This document shows, one piece after another, positions 46,459 through 55,689 of a DNA stretch of 64,000 bases (position 1 is its first letter; each line of letters begins with the position of its first letter). The stretch is from Rhizobium sp. NRK18 (lineage in GTDB: Bacteria; Pseudomonadota; Alphaproteobacteria; Rhizobiales; Rhizobiaceae). The notes under the pieces are model-generated. The model was not told where the DNA came from. It saw nothing but the letters and a program-made list of their open reading frames with translations, and made no database searches. The stretch covers positions 2,633,681 through 2,697,680 of the forward strand of contig NZ_JANFMV010000001.1 of the NCBI RefSeq assembly GCF_024385575.1, written 5' to 3'. Both the position numbers and the translations under genes were made by a program.

Positions 46459-47196
46459 TCAAATCATCGCCATGCCGCCGTTCACGTGCAGCGTCTGGCC
46501 CGTCATGTAGGCGGCTTCATTGGATGCGAGGTAGGCGACTGCGGCGGCGATCTCCGCGCCGGTGCCCATGCGCTTCATGGGAATGGCGCCCATGATGGCA
46601 TCCTTCTGCTTGTCGTTGAGCTTGCCCGTCATCGCGCTTTCGATGAAGCCCGGAGCCACGCAGTTGACCGTCACGTTGCGGGTGGCGATTTCCTGGGCAA
46701 GCGACTTCGAGAAGCCGATCATGCCGGCCTTGGAGGCGCAGTAGTTGGCCTGACCCGGATTGCCGGTGACGCCGACGATCGAGGTGATGTTGATGATGCG
46801 GCCGAAGCGGCGGCGCATCATCGGATGGGTCAGTTCGCGCGTCAGGCGGAAGGTGGCCGTCAGGTTGATTTCCAGAACCGCGTCCCAGTCCTCGTCGCTC
46901 ATGCGCACGAACAGGCCGTCCTTGGTGATGCCGGCATTGTTGACCAGGATATCGACGCCGCCCATCTCGGCTTCCGCCTTTTCGCCGAGCGCCTTGACTT
47001 CGGCGCGGTCGGAGAGGTTGGCCGGGAAGACGTGCACGCGGTCGCCGAGCTCGGCGGCCAGCGCATCGAGCTTCTCGCGGCGGGTGCCGTGCAGGCCGAC
47101 GATGGCGCCCTGGGCGTGGAGCGTGCGGGCGATTTCCTCGCCGATGCCACCGGTGGCGCCGGTGACGAGGGCCTTGCGGCCGGTCAGATCAAACAT
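46459..47196 (-). CDS. fabG: 3-oxoacyl-[acyl-carrier-protein] reductase
   Basis: A 245-residue NADPH-dependent SDR. TGATGGIGE is the cofactor loop, NNAG follows the strand, and the catalytic Ser-Tyr-Lys is in ITSIVGVTGNPGQANYCASKAG (pattern S............Y...K). The ATG at MFDLTGRKALVTG follows an AGGAA ribosome site, preferred over an ATG three codons upstream. It lies 26 bases after fabD. Confidence 0.97.
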   Translation of the reverse strand: MFDLTGRKALVTGATGGIGEEIARTLHAQGAIVGLHGTRREKLDALAAELGDRVHVFPANLSDRAEVKALGEKAEAEMGGVDILVNNAGITKDGLFVRMSDEDWDAVLEINLTATFRLTRELTHPMMRRRFGRIINITSIVGVTGNPGQANYCASKAGMIGFSKSLAQEIATRNVTVNCVAPGFIESAMTGKLNDKQKDAIMGAIPMKRMGTGAEIAAAVAYLASNEAAYMTGQTLHVNGGMAMI

Positions 47197-47222
47197 GTGT
47201 CCCATTCCTTCCTGTGTCCCGC

Positions 47223-48167
47223 TCAGGCCATCAGCGCCGCAATCGCGGCATCGATGTCTGCGGGAGAATTGACGGCAACGCCGCTGATGGTCTTGTCGAT
47301 GCGGCGGGCGAGACCCGTCAGGACCTTGCCGGCGCCGATTTCATAAAGCGTGTCGACGCCGTTGGCGGCGAACCATTCGACCGTTTCGCGCCAGCGCACC
47401 TGGCCGGTCACCTGCTCGACCAGCAGGGAGGCGATCTCGTCGGCGTCGCTGACGGGCGCGGCGCGCACATTGGCGATCACCGGCACGACCGGGGCATGCT
47501 TCTCGACCTTCGAAAGCGCCGCGCGCATGGCGTCGGCCGCCGGGCCCATCAGGGCGGAATGGAAAGGTGCGGAGACCGGCAGCATCAGCGCGCGCTTGGC
47601 ACCCTTCTCCGATGCCAGAGCCGCGGCCTTCTCGACGGCAGCCTTGGCGCCGGAGATGACGAGCTGGCCGCCGCCATTGTCGTTGGCGATCTGGCAGGAG
47701 CCGGCAGCGGACGCCTCGGCGCAGACCGCTTCGACATCACTGTGTTCGAGACCGATGATGGCCGCCATGGCGCCCTCGCCCACGGGTACCGCCGCCTGCA
47801 TGGCATTGCCGCGGATGCGCAGAAGCCGCGCGGTATCGGCAATCGAGAAGGTGCCGGCTGCACAGAGTGCGGAATATTCACCGAGCGAATGGCCGGCGAC
47901 ATAGGCGACCTTATCCTTCAGCGACAGCCCCTTGGCTTCAAGCACGCGGATGACGGCCATGGACACGGCCATCAGCGCCGGCTGCGCATTGGCGGTCAGC
48001 GTCAGCGTCTCTTCCGGACCGTTCCACATGATGTCGGACAGCTTCTGGCCGAGCGCTTCGTCGACTTCCTCGAAGACGGCGCGGGCTTCGGCGAAATTGT
48101 CGGCGAGGTCCTTGCCCATGCCGACGGACTGGCTGCCCTGGCCTGGAAATGTGAATGCGATTGCCAC
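47223..48167 (-). CDS. fabD: Malonyl-CoA:ACP transacylase
   Basis: A 314-residue acyltransferase that loads malonate onto ACP. The catalytic serine is in GHSLGEYSALCAAG (Ser near 92) and the opening FTFPGQGSQSVGMG is canonical. It starts the minus-strand fatty-acid cluster and is divergent from the aldo/keto reductase gene. Confidence 0.98.
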   Translation of the reverse strand: MAIAFTFPGQGSQSVGMGKDLADNFAEARAVFEEVDEALGQKLSDIMWNGPEETLTLTANAQPALMAVSMAVIRVLEAKGLSLKDKVAYVAGHSLGEYSALCAAGTFSIADTARLLRIRGNAMQAAVPVGEGAMAAIIGLEHSDVEAVCAEASAAGSCQIANDNGGGQLVISGAKAAVEKAAALASEKGAKRALMLPVSAPFHSALMGPAADAMRAALSKVEKHAPVVPVIANVRAAPVSDADEIASLLVEQVTGQVRWRETVEWFAANGVDTLYEIGAGKVLTGLARRIDKTISGVAVNSPADIDAAIAALMA

Positions 48168-48343
48168 GGGTCGTGTACTCCCTGATCGTTTTTTCCCTCC
48201 AATTCACATTACCAGACCGGAAGTCAAGGGTAAGCCGGGGATGCCAACTTCTTTCACCACCGCCAAAAATGCGCTGATGGCGCTTGCGAATTGCAGCCAT
48301 CTGCCTACATTCCGCTCAGCTTTCACATGGGGAAATCATATTC

Positions 48344-49387
48344 ATGAAGTATAATACGCTTGGCCGTACCGGCATTTCCGTGTCCGAAATCTGCCTCGGC
48401 ACCATGACCTGGGGCACGCAGAACACGGAAGCGGAAGCCCACGTGCAGATGGACTACGCCGTCGAGAAGGGCATCAACTTCTTCGATACCGCCGAACTCT
48501 ACCCGACGACGCCCGTTTCGGCTGAAACGCAAGGGCTGACGGAAGATTACATCGGCACCTGGTTCAAGAAGACCGGCAAGCGTTCCGACATCATTCTCGC
48601 CAGCAAGGTCGCCGGCCCGGGCCGTCCCTACATCCGTGACGGCCGTCCGACCGATGCCGCCGGCATCCGCGAAGCCATTGACGCCAGCCTCAAGCGCCTG
48701 CAGACCGACTACATCGACCTCTACCAGATCCACTGGCCGAACCGCGGCCATTTCCATTTCCGCAGCAACTGGTCCTACGATCCGTCGAAGCAGGACAAGG
48801 AAAAGGTCGCGAGTGATATCCTCTCGATCCTCGAAACGCTCGACGAATGCGTCAAGGCCGGCAAGATCCGCGCAATCGGCCTCTCCAACGAGACGACCTG
48901 GGGCACGCAGAAGTACCTGACGCTTGCCGAACAGCACAATCTCCCGCGCGTCGCGTCAATCCAGAACGAGTACAACCTGCTCTACCGCCATCATGATCTG
49001 GATCTGGCCGAGCTGTCGCATCACGAAGATGTCGGGCTGCTTGCCTATTCGCCGCTCGCCGCAGGCCTGCTCTCCGGCAAGTATCTCGACGGCCAGCGTC
49101 CGGCCGGCTCGCGCCTGACGATCAACAACGATCTCGGCGGCCGCTACCAGCCGCAACAGGAACCGGCCGTACGCGCCTATGTCGAGCTTGCGAAGAAACA
49201 CGGCCTCGACTCGTCCGTCCTGGCACTCGCCTTCCTCCTGACCCGTCCGTTCATGGCATCCGTCATCATCGGGGCGACGACGATGGAACAGCTGGCGATC
49301 GATATCAGTGCCGCCGACGTCACGCTCAGCGACGCTGTACTTAATGATATCCGGAAGGTGCATCGGCTCTATCCCATGCCTATATAA
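48344..49387 (+). CDS. Aldo/keto reductase (Tas-like)
   Basis: A 347-residue NADPH-dependent TIM-barrel reductase. Start MKYNTLGRTGISVSEICLGTM was preferred over 20 upstream codons. The catalytic Tyr is in FFDTAELYP near residue 53, Lys in ILASKVAGPG near 88, and His in IHWPNRGH near 125, with an NADPH site at VIIGATTMEQL. The Tas-type subgroup has an insert containing PVSAETQGLTEDYIGTW. Physiological substrate unknown. Confidence 0.92.
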   Translation: MKYNTLGRTGISVSEICLGTMTWGTQNTEAEAHVQMDYAVEKGINFFDTAELYPTTPVSAETQGLTEDYIGTWFKKTGKRSDIILASKVAGPGRPYIRDGRPTDAAGIREAIDASLKRLQTDYIDLYQIHWPNRGHFHFRSNWSYDPSKQDKEKVASDILSILETLDECVKAGKIRAIGLSNETTWGTQKYLTLAEQHNLPRVASIQNEYNLLYRHHDLDLAELSHHEDVGLLAYSPLAAGLLSGKYLDGQRPAGSRLTINNDLGGRYQPQQEPAVRAYVELAKKHGLDSSVLALAFLLTRPFMASVIIGATTMEQLAIDISAADVTLSDAVLNDIRKVHRLYPMPI

Positions 49388-49432
49388 GACGCCGAACAAC
49401 GTCACTGCTCCAGACAAGGCGGCATCTCGACC

Positions 49433-50356
49433 ATGGATTTTCTCTTCATCGCCGGCGGTCTCGTCGGGCTCTACTTCGGCGCGGAATGGCTGCTTGGCGG
49501 TTCCGTGCGGATCGCCGCCCGGCTCGGGTTGCCGCACCTGATCGTATCCCTGGTCATCGTCGGCTTCGGCACATCCATGCCGGAGCTTCTCGTCTCGCTG
49601 AGAGCGGCTTTTGCCGGTGCGCCCGACTTGGCGCTCGGCAACGTCATCGGCTCGAATACGGCCAACATCCTTTTGATCATCGGCGTCAGCGCCGTCATCT
49701 TCCCGATGCGGCAATGGGACGGCAACGTCCGCCACGATGCCATCGTGATGGTGCTCGCCGCCCTGTTTGTCCTCGTCGCGGTGCAGTTCCAGCATATCGG
49801 CCGGCTGACAGGGCTTATCATGCTCCTGCTGCTCGGCGCCTACCTCTTCCATGCCTACCGGCGTGGACGCGACGCACCGACGGAGAGCGATGTCGACATC
49901 GAAAGCGCCGGACAGAAGATGTGGCTCAGCGTGGTGATGGTTGTTGCCGGCCTCGCCTTCCTGTTCGTCGGCGCGGAGCTCCTGATCCGTGGCGCAACCA
50001 ACATCGCCCGCGATTACGGCGTTTCGGAAGCCGTCATCGGCCTCACCGTCGTCGCGCTCGGCACCAGCCTGCCGGAACTCGCAACCGCCGTCATTGCGGC
50101 GCTGAAGCGGCATTCGGACATCGCCATCGGCAATGTCGTCGGCTCCTGCATCTTCAACGTGCTCTGCATCCTGGGCATCACCGCGGTGATAAAGCCGATC
50201 GGCGTCGCCTCGCAGTTTGCGACCTTCGACGCGCCGGTCATGCTGGCGGCCACCGTCGCCTTCGCCACGCTGCTGATCTTCGCCAGGGAAATCGGCAGGA
50301 AGGCCGCCTATGCGATGCTCGCCGGCTACGCCGTCTACATTGCGTTGCTGGTGTAA
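49433..50356 (+). CDS. Calcium/cation antiporter (CaCA family)
   Basis: A 307-residue membrane protein with two homologous halves of about five segments. The alpha-repeat motifs are both present: GFGTSMPELLVSL...GNVIGSNTANILLIIG and ALGTSLPELATAV...GNVVGSCIFNVLCILG, with Glu in each ion-binding PEL triplet. Such YrbG-like proteins exchange Na+ or H+ for Ca2+. The next gene encodes a protein rich in calcium-binding-type repeats, which may be coincidental. Confidence 0.93.
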   Translation: MDFLFIAGGLVGLYFGAEWLLGGSVRIAARLGLPHLIVSLVIVGFGTSMPELLVSLRAAFAGAPDLALGNVIGSNTANILLIIGVSAVIFPMRQWDGNVRHDAIVMVLAALFVLVAVQFQHIGRLTGLIMLLLLGAYLFHAYRRGRDAPTESDVDIESAGQKMWLSVVMVVAGLAFLFVGAELLIRGATNIARDYGVSEAVIGLTVVALGTSLPELATAVIAALKRHSDIAIGNVVGSCIFNVLCILGITAVIKPIGVASQFATFDAPVMLAATVAFATLLIFAREIGRKAAYAMLAGYAVYIALLV

Positions 50357-50418
50357 GCCGGTGCACTGAAGCAACATCGACAATATAGCCGGCCATTTAG
50401 TCTTTGGTTACCTCGACG

Positions 50419-50434
50419 GGCGATAATGATCGCC
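50419..50434. promoter_or_regulatory. Perfect dyad upstream of the RTX-like gene
   Basis: GGCGAT-AATG-ATCGCC, a 6-bp perfect inverted repeat with a four-base centre, lies 63 bases after the antiporter and 54 bases before the RTX-like start. It could be an operator or a weak terminator stem; no T-tract follows. Confidence 0.4.
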
Positions 50435-50488
50435 GCGAGCGTTGACTGACCGTATGATCGTCACATCGTTCGATGGTCGGGAAAACCT

Positions 50489-51385
50489 ATGGTCGGCATC
50501 AGTTCATTCTTCAAGGGCGCCTATGCGGCGCAGTATGCCTCACAGCTGTTCTCGCGGGGACCGTCGGCCAACCTGTCGGCTTCCGTCAACTCCTCGCAAC
50601 CGTCGTTCCACGGCAGCCAACAGCCTGGCTATTCGAACGCGGCCGAACGGGCGCTCGCCCGGATCGTCGACATCCTCTCGACGAGCGACGATGCCGGCAG
50701 CGGCGACGCGGGCGTCAGCGAGGCGATGGGCTACATCACCAGCGCCTACGGCACCGACGGCGACGACAAGATGACGCTGACCGGGCGGGCGATCTACAAT
50801 GCCGACACCGGCAAGGGCGATGACACGCTGATCGTGAAAAGCGATGCCGTCTCGACGGTCGATACCGGCGAAGGCGACGATTCGCTCAACATCGCCGCAA
50901 GCTTCACCGCCGACATAGAGGCCGGCGACGGAAACGACACCGTCAAGATCGCCGCCGACCTGGCGCTCGGCATTTCCGGCGGCGCCGGCGACGACGACAT
51001 CAAGATTTCCGCCCGCACCATTCTCGGCGTCGACGGCGGCGACGGAAACGATACGCTCTATCTCGAAGGCAGCCGCATCACCGCGTCCGGCGGCAAGGGC
51101 GACGACACCTTCACCTTGAACGGCGACGGCAAGGGCGATGTGACCTATGATTTCGCAAAGGGCGACGGCAAGGACACGCTGAACGTCAATTTGCCGCTGA
51201 CGGTCCGGTTCACGGCCGGCTACATTCAGGATGACCTCGACATCAAGGTTTCAGGCGACAAGATGCAGATCAACGGCGCGGACGGGGACACGATCACCAT
51301 CAATCTCGCCGGGGATCTCGCTGGCAAGACGCCGCAATACAGCTGGAGCGCCAAGGACGGCACCCTATCGCTGCATATCGGCTGA
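50489..51385 (+). CDS. RTX-like calcium-binding repeat protein with 19-residue period
   Basis: A 298-residue acidic protein without a classical signal peptide. After an N-terminal region of about 85 residues there are eight GxGxD-type turns: GTDGDD at 88, GKGDD at 108, GEGDD at 127, GDGND at 146, GAGDD at 165, GDGND at 184, GKGDD at 202 and GDGKD at 225. Successive turns are 18-20 residues apart, mostly exactly 19. Ordinary RTX proteins place them every nine residues. A beta-roll with one turn per coil is likely. Calcium binding is an inference. Type I secretion genes are not adjacent. The last 70 residues are beta-rich. Confidence 0.8.
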   Translation: MVGISSFFKGAYAAQYASQLFSRGPSANLSASVNSSQPSFHGSQQPGYSNAAERALARIVDILSTSDDAGSGDAGVSEAMGYITSAYGTDGDDKMTLTGRAIYNADTGKGDDTLIVKSDAVSTVDTGEGDDSLNIAASFTADIEAGDGNDTVKIAADLALGISGGAGDDDIKISARTILGVDGGDGNDTLYLEGSRITASGGKGDDTFTLNGDGKGDVTYDFAKGDGKDTLNVNLPLTVRFTAGYIQDDLDIKVSGDKMQINGADGDTITINLAGDLAGKTPQYSWSAKDGTLSLHIG

Positions 51386-51569
51386 AGTCCTGACCGGACG
51401 ATCTAAGGCCTCCAAAACCCTCGCTCACGAAATATTTGTTCCGGCATCCGGCAGCCAGGAAACATTTATCTTTTATCAACTCTCCATGACTAAATCTTGT
51501 AGTCGGGTTGTCCGAACTCCAGCCTTTTCGGGGTCATCGACATCTCTTCATAACATTGCGGGGAAAAGC

Positions 51570-53462
51570 ATGCGGGAATTGCCATTGCGTAAGTCTGTGC
51601 CGGCTGCAGTGATCGGTCTTGTGCTGATCAGCGGCGGAGCGCTCGTCGAATCGACGTTATTTTCCGAATATCAGCTCGAACGTTCCGTCGCGATCATGCG
51701 CCAGGAACAGGCCGCCGACGAGATTTCCCGAGAACTGATACGGCTTCAGAAGGGCATCGAGCTCGACATCGTCAGCACGCAGGAATCGCTGACGGACATG
51801 TCGGCAACCCGTGGCCTCGACGGCCTCGACGATGGCGTGGCACTGGCCGCCGAGAGCGCCAAGGCGCTGAAGGAGAAGGTTCAGCGGGTCAACGACATTT
51901 CCGGCCCGCTCAACGTTCCGGCGCTGAAGACGGCGCTCGACGAGCTGAGCAAACGCTTCGACACATTTTATGCCAAGGGCCAGGAAATGACGGCGGCCTA
52001 TGTGAAGGACGGACCGGAAGCGGGCAACAAACTGATGCCTACATTCGACGGCATCTCTGACGAATTGCAGGCGCAGATCGAGGCAACACACAAGATCTTT
52101 GACGGAATTGTCGCCAACATGGCCGCCAAGGCTGCGAGTGAGGCGGACAGTCTCGAGCAGCAGTCACTGTCCAATCGCAACATGATGCTAGGGGTCTGCG
52201 GACTGCTTTTTGCCCTTGGCATCGCGATCGCCTGGTTCGTCAACCGCCGGCTTGTCAGCCCGGTTGTGAAGATGACCAACCTGATGACCGACATGTCCGG
52301 CGGCAATCTCGATACCGCGACCCCGGACACCCACCGCCGTGACGAAATCGGCAGCATGGCGCGCGCGCTGGAAACCTTCCGCCAGTCGGGCCTCGAGAAC
52401 CGCGAACTGAATGCAAGAATTGAGAGGCAGCGTCAGCAGGCCGAACAGGAGCGCGCGGACCGTGATCGTCTGCGTCAAGCGGAAGCCGAAAGCCTGAAGG
52501 AAGTGGTCGAACGCCTCGGTGCAGGCCTCGGGCGACTTGCCGAATGCAATATCCGCATGACGATCGACGAGCCCTTCTCCCAGGATTTCGAAGCGCTTCG
52601 CCGTGACTTCAACAACTCGATCGGGACGTTCCAGGAAACGCTGGAACTCGTCCTGGAAAAGACCCGCTATGTCGAGGACAGCAGCAATCAGCTCCGCGAC
52701 GCCTCCGAGGAACTCGCCAAGCGGGCCGTCCAGCAGGCAGCCGCCCTCGAGCAGACGTCTGCCGCCATCTCGCAGATCAACGTCACGGTGAAGACATCGT
52801 CGGAAAAGACGGTCGAGACCCGCAATCTCGCCAAGACCGCCAAGAGCCAGACGGCACAGTCCAGCGATATCGTCCGCAACGCCGTCGTCGCGATGGAGCG
52901 TATCGAGGCCGCCTCGAGCGAAATCGGCACGATCATCAGCGTCGTCGACCAGATCGCCTTCCAGACCAATCTGCTGGCCTTGAACGCCGGCGTGGAAGCG
53001 GCGCGTGCGGGTGATGCCGGCAAGGGTTTCGCAGTCGTCGCCCAGGAAGTCCGCGATCTCGCCCAGCGCTCCGCCCAGGCGGCGCAGCAGATCAAGGAGC
53101 TCGTGGTCAAGTCGGCTCAGGAAGTCGCCGAGGGCGTCCGGCTGGTCGGCCAAACCGGCGAAGCGCTGCAGAAGATCGACGCGATCACGTCGGAAATCGA
53201 CCTCAAGGCCGAGGAAGTCTCTGTTGCTTCCAGGGAACAGTCGATCGGGCTGCAGGAGATCACCTCCGCCATCCACGAACTCGACACCATGACGCAGCGC
53301 AATTCGGCCATGGCCGAAGAGACGAACGCCCTGAGCACCAGCCTTGCCGGAGAGGCGGAAAACCTGAACGGCCTCATTGCCCGCTTCAAGCTCAACCGCC
53401 GCAAGGCGATCCGCGACACCAACGCACCGACCGAAACGGTGAGCTACGGCCGCGTGGCCTGA
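51570..53462 (+). CDS. Methyl-accepting chemotaxis protein
   Basis: A 630-residue receptor. The start [16 protein letters not shown] follows GGGGAA; an in-frame upstream extension crosses the RTX gene and was rejected. A first membrane segment (about 8-25), a helical periplasmic sensor, a second membrane segment ([20 protein letters not shown] near 205-225), HAMP, a coiled-coil linker, and a signalling domain with [23 protein letters not shown] follow. Unlike the receptor at 25-27 kb, it ends in SYGRVA without a CheR-tether pentapeptide. The ligand is unknown. Confidence 0.93.
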   Translation: MRELPLRKSVPAAVIGLVLISGGALVESTLFSEYQLERSVAIMRQEQAADEISRELIRLQKGIELDIVSTQESLTDMSATRGLDGLDDGVALAAESAKALKEKVQRVNDISGPLNVPALKTALDELSKRFDTFYAKGQEMTAAYVKDGPEAGNKLMPTFDGISDELQAQIEATHKIFDGIVANMAAKAASEADSLEQQSLSNRNMMLGVCGLLFALGIAIAWFVNRRLVSPVVKMTNLMTDMSGGNLDTATPDTHRRDEIGSMARALETFRQSGLENRELNARIERQRQQAEQERADRDRLRQAEAESLKEVVERLGAGLGRLAECNIRMTIDEPFSQDFEALRRDFNNSIGTFQETLELVLEKTRYVEDSSNQLRDASEELAKRAVQQAAALEQTSAAISQINVTVKTSSEKTVETRNLAKTAKSQTAQSSDIVRNAVVAMERIEAASSEIGTIISVVDQIAFQTNLLALNAGVEAARAGDAGKGFAVVAQEVRDLAQRSAQAAQQIKELVVKSAQEVAEGVRLVGQTGEALQKIDAITSEIDLKAEEVSVASREQSIGLQEITSAIHELDTMTQRNSAMAEETNALSTSLAGEAENLNGLIARFKLNRRKAIRDTNAPTETVSYGRVA

Positions 53463-53490
53463 GCCGGTCGCGACACGTCTGACAATGATC

Positions 53491-53520
53491 AAAAGCGCTG
53501 CCAGACGAGCAGCGCTTTTT
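53491..53520 (+). terminator. Intrinsic terminator after the chemoreceptor
   Basis: A perfect 10-bp stem (AAAAGCGCTG facing CAGCGCTTTT) with a nine-base loop, followed by a T-run, lies 28 bases downstream of the chemoreceptor stop. Confidence 0.9.
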
Positions 53521-53561
53521 TCGTTCAGCCCTCGGCAGCCCCGATATCCGGCAAGTCCGTG

Positions 53562-53590
53562 CTTGCATTCCCGGCAGAAATGCGTATAAG
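53562..53590 (+). promoter_or_regulatory. Housekeeping (RpoD-type) promoter candidate for the rpsF operon
   Basis: CTTGCA at 53562-53567 and TATAAG at 53585-53590 are separated by exactly 17 bases, close to the rhizobial CTTGAC-17-CTATAT pattern. It would give a leader of about 220 bases before rpsF. Confidence 0.55.
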
Positions 53591-53632
53591 CGCGCTGTTC
53601 ACAACACCCGGTCATTCGGCTGGTGGCTGAAC

Positions 53633-53685
53633 GGAGGGCCGGCAGACTTGTTCTGCCGACAGGAACGAAAAGCGTTCCGGCCTCC
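53633..53685 (+). other. Branched inverted-repeat leader of rpsF
   Basis: Two adjacent hairpins, CGGCAGA facing TCTGCCG (53640-53658) and GGAACG facing CGTTCC (53662-53678), are enclosed by GGAGG (53633-53637) and CCTCC (53681-53685), giving a possible three-way junction in the 5' leader of the S6/S18 operon. Ribosomal-protein autoregulation is plausible, but this does not obviously match the known S6:S18 motif. Confidence 0.5.
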
Positions 53686-53814
53686 CGTGTCTCCGCTCTC
53701 GACCGTCTCGAACAACGCTTTTCTTGCTTGGGCCATATGCCCGCCAAAGAACAGTCGTTGAGGCTTAGCGCCGGTTTCCGGGTTTGAGATAAACGCAAGA
53801 AAGGCAAGTCCACA

Positions 53815-54264
53815 ATGGCACTTTACGAACACGTGTTCCTTGCCCGGCAGGATGTTACGCCGCAGCAGGTCGACGCTCTTATCGAACAGTATAAGGGTGT
53901 GATCGAAGGCAACGGCGGCAAGGTCGGGCGCATCGAGAACTGGGGCCTCAAGTCCCTCACCTATCGTATCCGCAAGAACCGCAAGGCTCACTACGCACTG
54001 ATGGACATCACTGCTCCGGCAGCGGCGATCCACGAAATGGAACGTCAGATGCGCATCAACGAAGACATTCTTCGTTACATGACCATCGCCGTCGAAGCCC
54101 ACGAAGAAGGCCCGTCTGCCATGATGCAGAAGCGCGACCGTGACGACCGTCCGCGTCGTGACGACGACCGTGGCCCGCGTGGCGACCGTCCGCGCCGTGA
54201 CGACGATCGTGGCCCGCGCCGCGACGACGACCGCCCGCGCCGTCCGCGCGAAGACCGTGCATAA
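53815..54264 (+). CDS. rpsF: 30S ribosomal protein S6, with long charged tail
   Basis: A 149-residue S6. Residues 1-100 are the usual ferredoxin-like S6 fold ([20 protein letters not shown]...[21 protein letters not shown]). The last ~45 residues are a low-complexity Arg/Asp tail built on the repeat unit R-R-D-D-D-R-G-P, encoded by imperfect tandem repeats at about 54128-54262. E. coli S6 also has a C-terminal tail but a Glu-tail modified by RimK; here Arg/Asp dominate. S6 pairs with S18, encoded 12 bases downstream. Confidence 0.97.
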   Translation: MALYEHVFLARQDVTPQQVDALIEQYKGVIEGNGGKVGRIENWGLKSLTYRIRKNRKAHYALMDITAPAAAIHEMERQMRINEDILRYMTIAVEAHEEGPSAMMQKRDRDDRPRRDDDRGPRGDRPRRDDDRGPRRDDDRPRRPREDRA

Positions 54265-54276
54265 GGAGAAGATCTG

Positions 54277-54522
54277 ATGGCTATTGCTTCCACTCCCGTT
54301 CGCCGGCCCTTCCACCGCCGCCGCAAGACCTGCCCGTTCTCCGGCGCCAACGCTCCGAAGATCGACTACAAGGACGTTCGCCTCCTGCAGCGCTACATTT
54401 CCGAGCGCGGCAAGATCGTTCCGTCCCGCATCACGGCCGTTTCCCAGAAGAAGCAGCGCGAACTGGCTCGTGCCATCAAGCGCGCCCGTTTCCTCGGCCT
54501 GCTGCCCTACGTCGTTTCCTAA
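54277..54522 (+). CDS. rpsR: 30S ribosomal protein S18
   Basis: An 81-residue small-subunit protein, typical length. [32 protein letters not shown] is the canonical N-terminal half, given here only as the pattern RR.F.RRRK.CPF, and [14 protein letters not shown] is the C-terminal end. It forms a heterodimer with S6 on the 16S platform. Start follows AAGGAGAAG. A structured element begins at its stop codon. Confidence 0.98.
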   Translation: MAIASTPVRRPFHRRRKTCPFSGANAPKIDYKDVRLLQRYISERGKIVPSRITAVSQKKQRELARAIKRARFLGLLPYVVS

Positions 54523-54631
54523 GGAACGGCCTCTGGAATATCGGAGGGCGCCCGATGGGCGCCCTCCACTCTCCCTTCCGCGATGGGCGCGGATCGGACC
54601 TTCTGAAAACCCCATGTTGGGGAGCCGTTCC
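54523..54631 (+). other. 109-base structured element after rpsR
   Basis: An outer 8-bp inverted repeat (GGAACGGC at 54523-54530 and GCCGTTCC at 54624-54631) encloses a perfect 10-bp hairpin (GGAGGGCGCC facing GGCGCCCTCC, 54543-54567) and a short CCCCA/TGGGG hairpin (54610-54622). It sits directly on the rpsR stop and has no T-tract, so it is more likely an RNA stability or processing element than a terminator. Confidence 0.55.
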
Positions 54632-54689
54632 AATGAGACCTTGAGTCAGGAACCTCCTCTAACTGCTTGAATGAAGCAGGACAGCGACC

Positions 54690-55664
54690 TTGAACCGATC
54701 GATGCTCACATTGCTGGCTACCGGCGCACTTGCCGGCTTGACCGCCACCTTCCTGGTGTTGGGCGCGACCGTTCAGCCTGCCTATGCGACCCTTCTTTAC
54801 GCGGCCTCGGCGCTGCCGATCTTCATCGTCGGGCTCGGCTGGGGCAACGTCGCCTCGCTCGCGGCGATCGTGACCGCCTTCGTTTTCGGCGCGGCCAGCT
54901 CTTCCACCGAATTCGCGCTCCTGATGACCGTCACGACGCTGGCGCCGGCCGGATGGCTCAGCCATCTGTCGAGCCTTGCCCGTCCCGCAAGCGAACTCGG
55001 CGGACCGGAACACCTGACCGCCTGGTATCCGCTGTCGGACATCATGCTGCATCTCTGCGCCGTGGTAACGCTGGCGCTCGTCATCGTCGGCATGATGATC
55101 GGCTACGGCCCGGAACTCGCCGGCAATCTGGTCGATGTCATGGTCACCAACCTGCAAAACCAGGAGCCGGCGCTGGTCGCCGAAGCCCAGACGCTGGCGC
55201 AGACCAAGGCATCGCTGGTGCTCGTCCTGCCGGTTGCGCAGGGTGCGACCTGGGTCATCTTCCTGTTTGCCGCCTATTATTTCGCGACCCTGATCGTCAA
55301 CGCGTCGGGCCGGGCAAAGCGGCCACGTGAAGACATGCCTTCGGCGCTGCGCATGAACCAGATCGGCATCTTCGTCTTTCTCGCCGGTCTCGCGGCGATG
55401 TTCGTCGGCGGCGTTCCGGCCATGATCGGCGCTGCGGTCTGCGGCGCCTTCGGCGCTGGTTTCCTGCTTGCCGGCTACGCATCGCTTCACCTGCGCACCC
55501 GCGGCAAGCCGTGGCGCTTCCCGGCGCTGGTGCTTGCCTATCTGGCGTCAACCTTCGTGTTGCCCGCCTTCTTCATTCTGGTCCTGGGCCTGATCGACAC
55601 GCGCCGTGCCGTCGCCCTCACCCCGGCCAAGAACGACAATTCAGCAAACGACAGTAACCAATAG
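54690..55664 (+). CDS. DUF2232 multi-pass membrane protein
   Basis: A 324-residue protein with about eight hydrophobic segments beginning [21 protein letters not shown]. The predicted start is a TTG (54690); an ATG four codons later (54702) is equally possible. The family is conserved between rpsR and rplI in alphaproteobacteria; its function is unknown. The C-terminus is hydrophilic and Asn/Ser-rich. It ends 25 bases before rplI. Confidence 0.75.
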   Translation: MNRSMLTLLATGALAGLTATFLVLGATVQPAYATLLYAASALPIFIVGLGWGNVASLAAIVTAFVFGAASSSTEFALLMTVTTLAPAGWLSHLSSLARPASELGGPEHLTAWYPLSDIMLHLCAVVTLALVIVGMMIGYGPELAGNLVDVMVTNLQNQEPALVAEAQTLAQTKASLVLVLPVAQGATWVIFLFAAYYFATLIVNASGRAKRPREDMPSALRMNQIGIFVFLAGLAAMFVGGVPAMIGAAVCGAFGAGFLLAGYASLHLRTRGKPWRFPALVLAYLASTFVLPAFFILVLGLIDTRRAVALTPAKNDNSANDSNQ

Positions 55665-55689
55665 AAACAGACCTGAAAGGATAAACATC

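Larger units (their letters stand above)
53463..53814 (+). promoter_or_regulatory. Terminator, promoter and structured leader upstream of rpsF
   Basis: A 352-base gap containing three elements listed separately: a terminator at 53491-53520, a promoter candidate at 53562-53590, and a branched inverted-repeat leader at 53633-53685. The remaining 130 bases before rpsF show no gene. Confidence 0.6.

Noticed and set aside
46087..47346. A 419-residue plus-strand frame across acpP and fabG
   Set aside because: It overlaps two unmistakable genes and the intervening leader in antisense; not coding.
51231..51569. Fusion of the RTX-like protein to the second chemoreceptor
   Set aside because: The chemoreceptor frame is open into the RTX gene in another reading frame, but the RTX frame stops at 51385 and the receptor has its own ATG with ribosome site and membrane segment.
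54126..54262. CRISPR array or satellite
   Set aside because: The repeats are in frame and encode the S6 tail, with no unique spacers of constant length.
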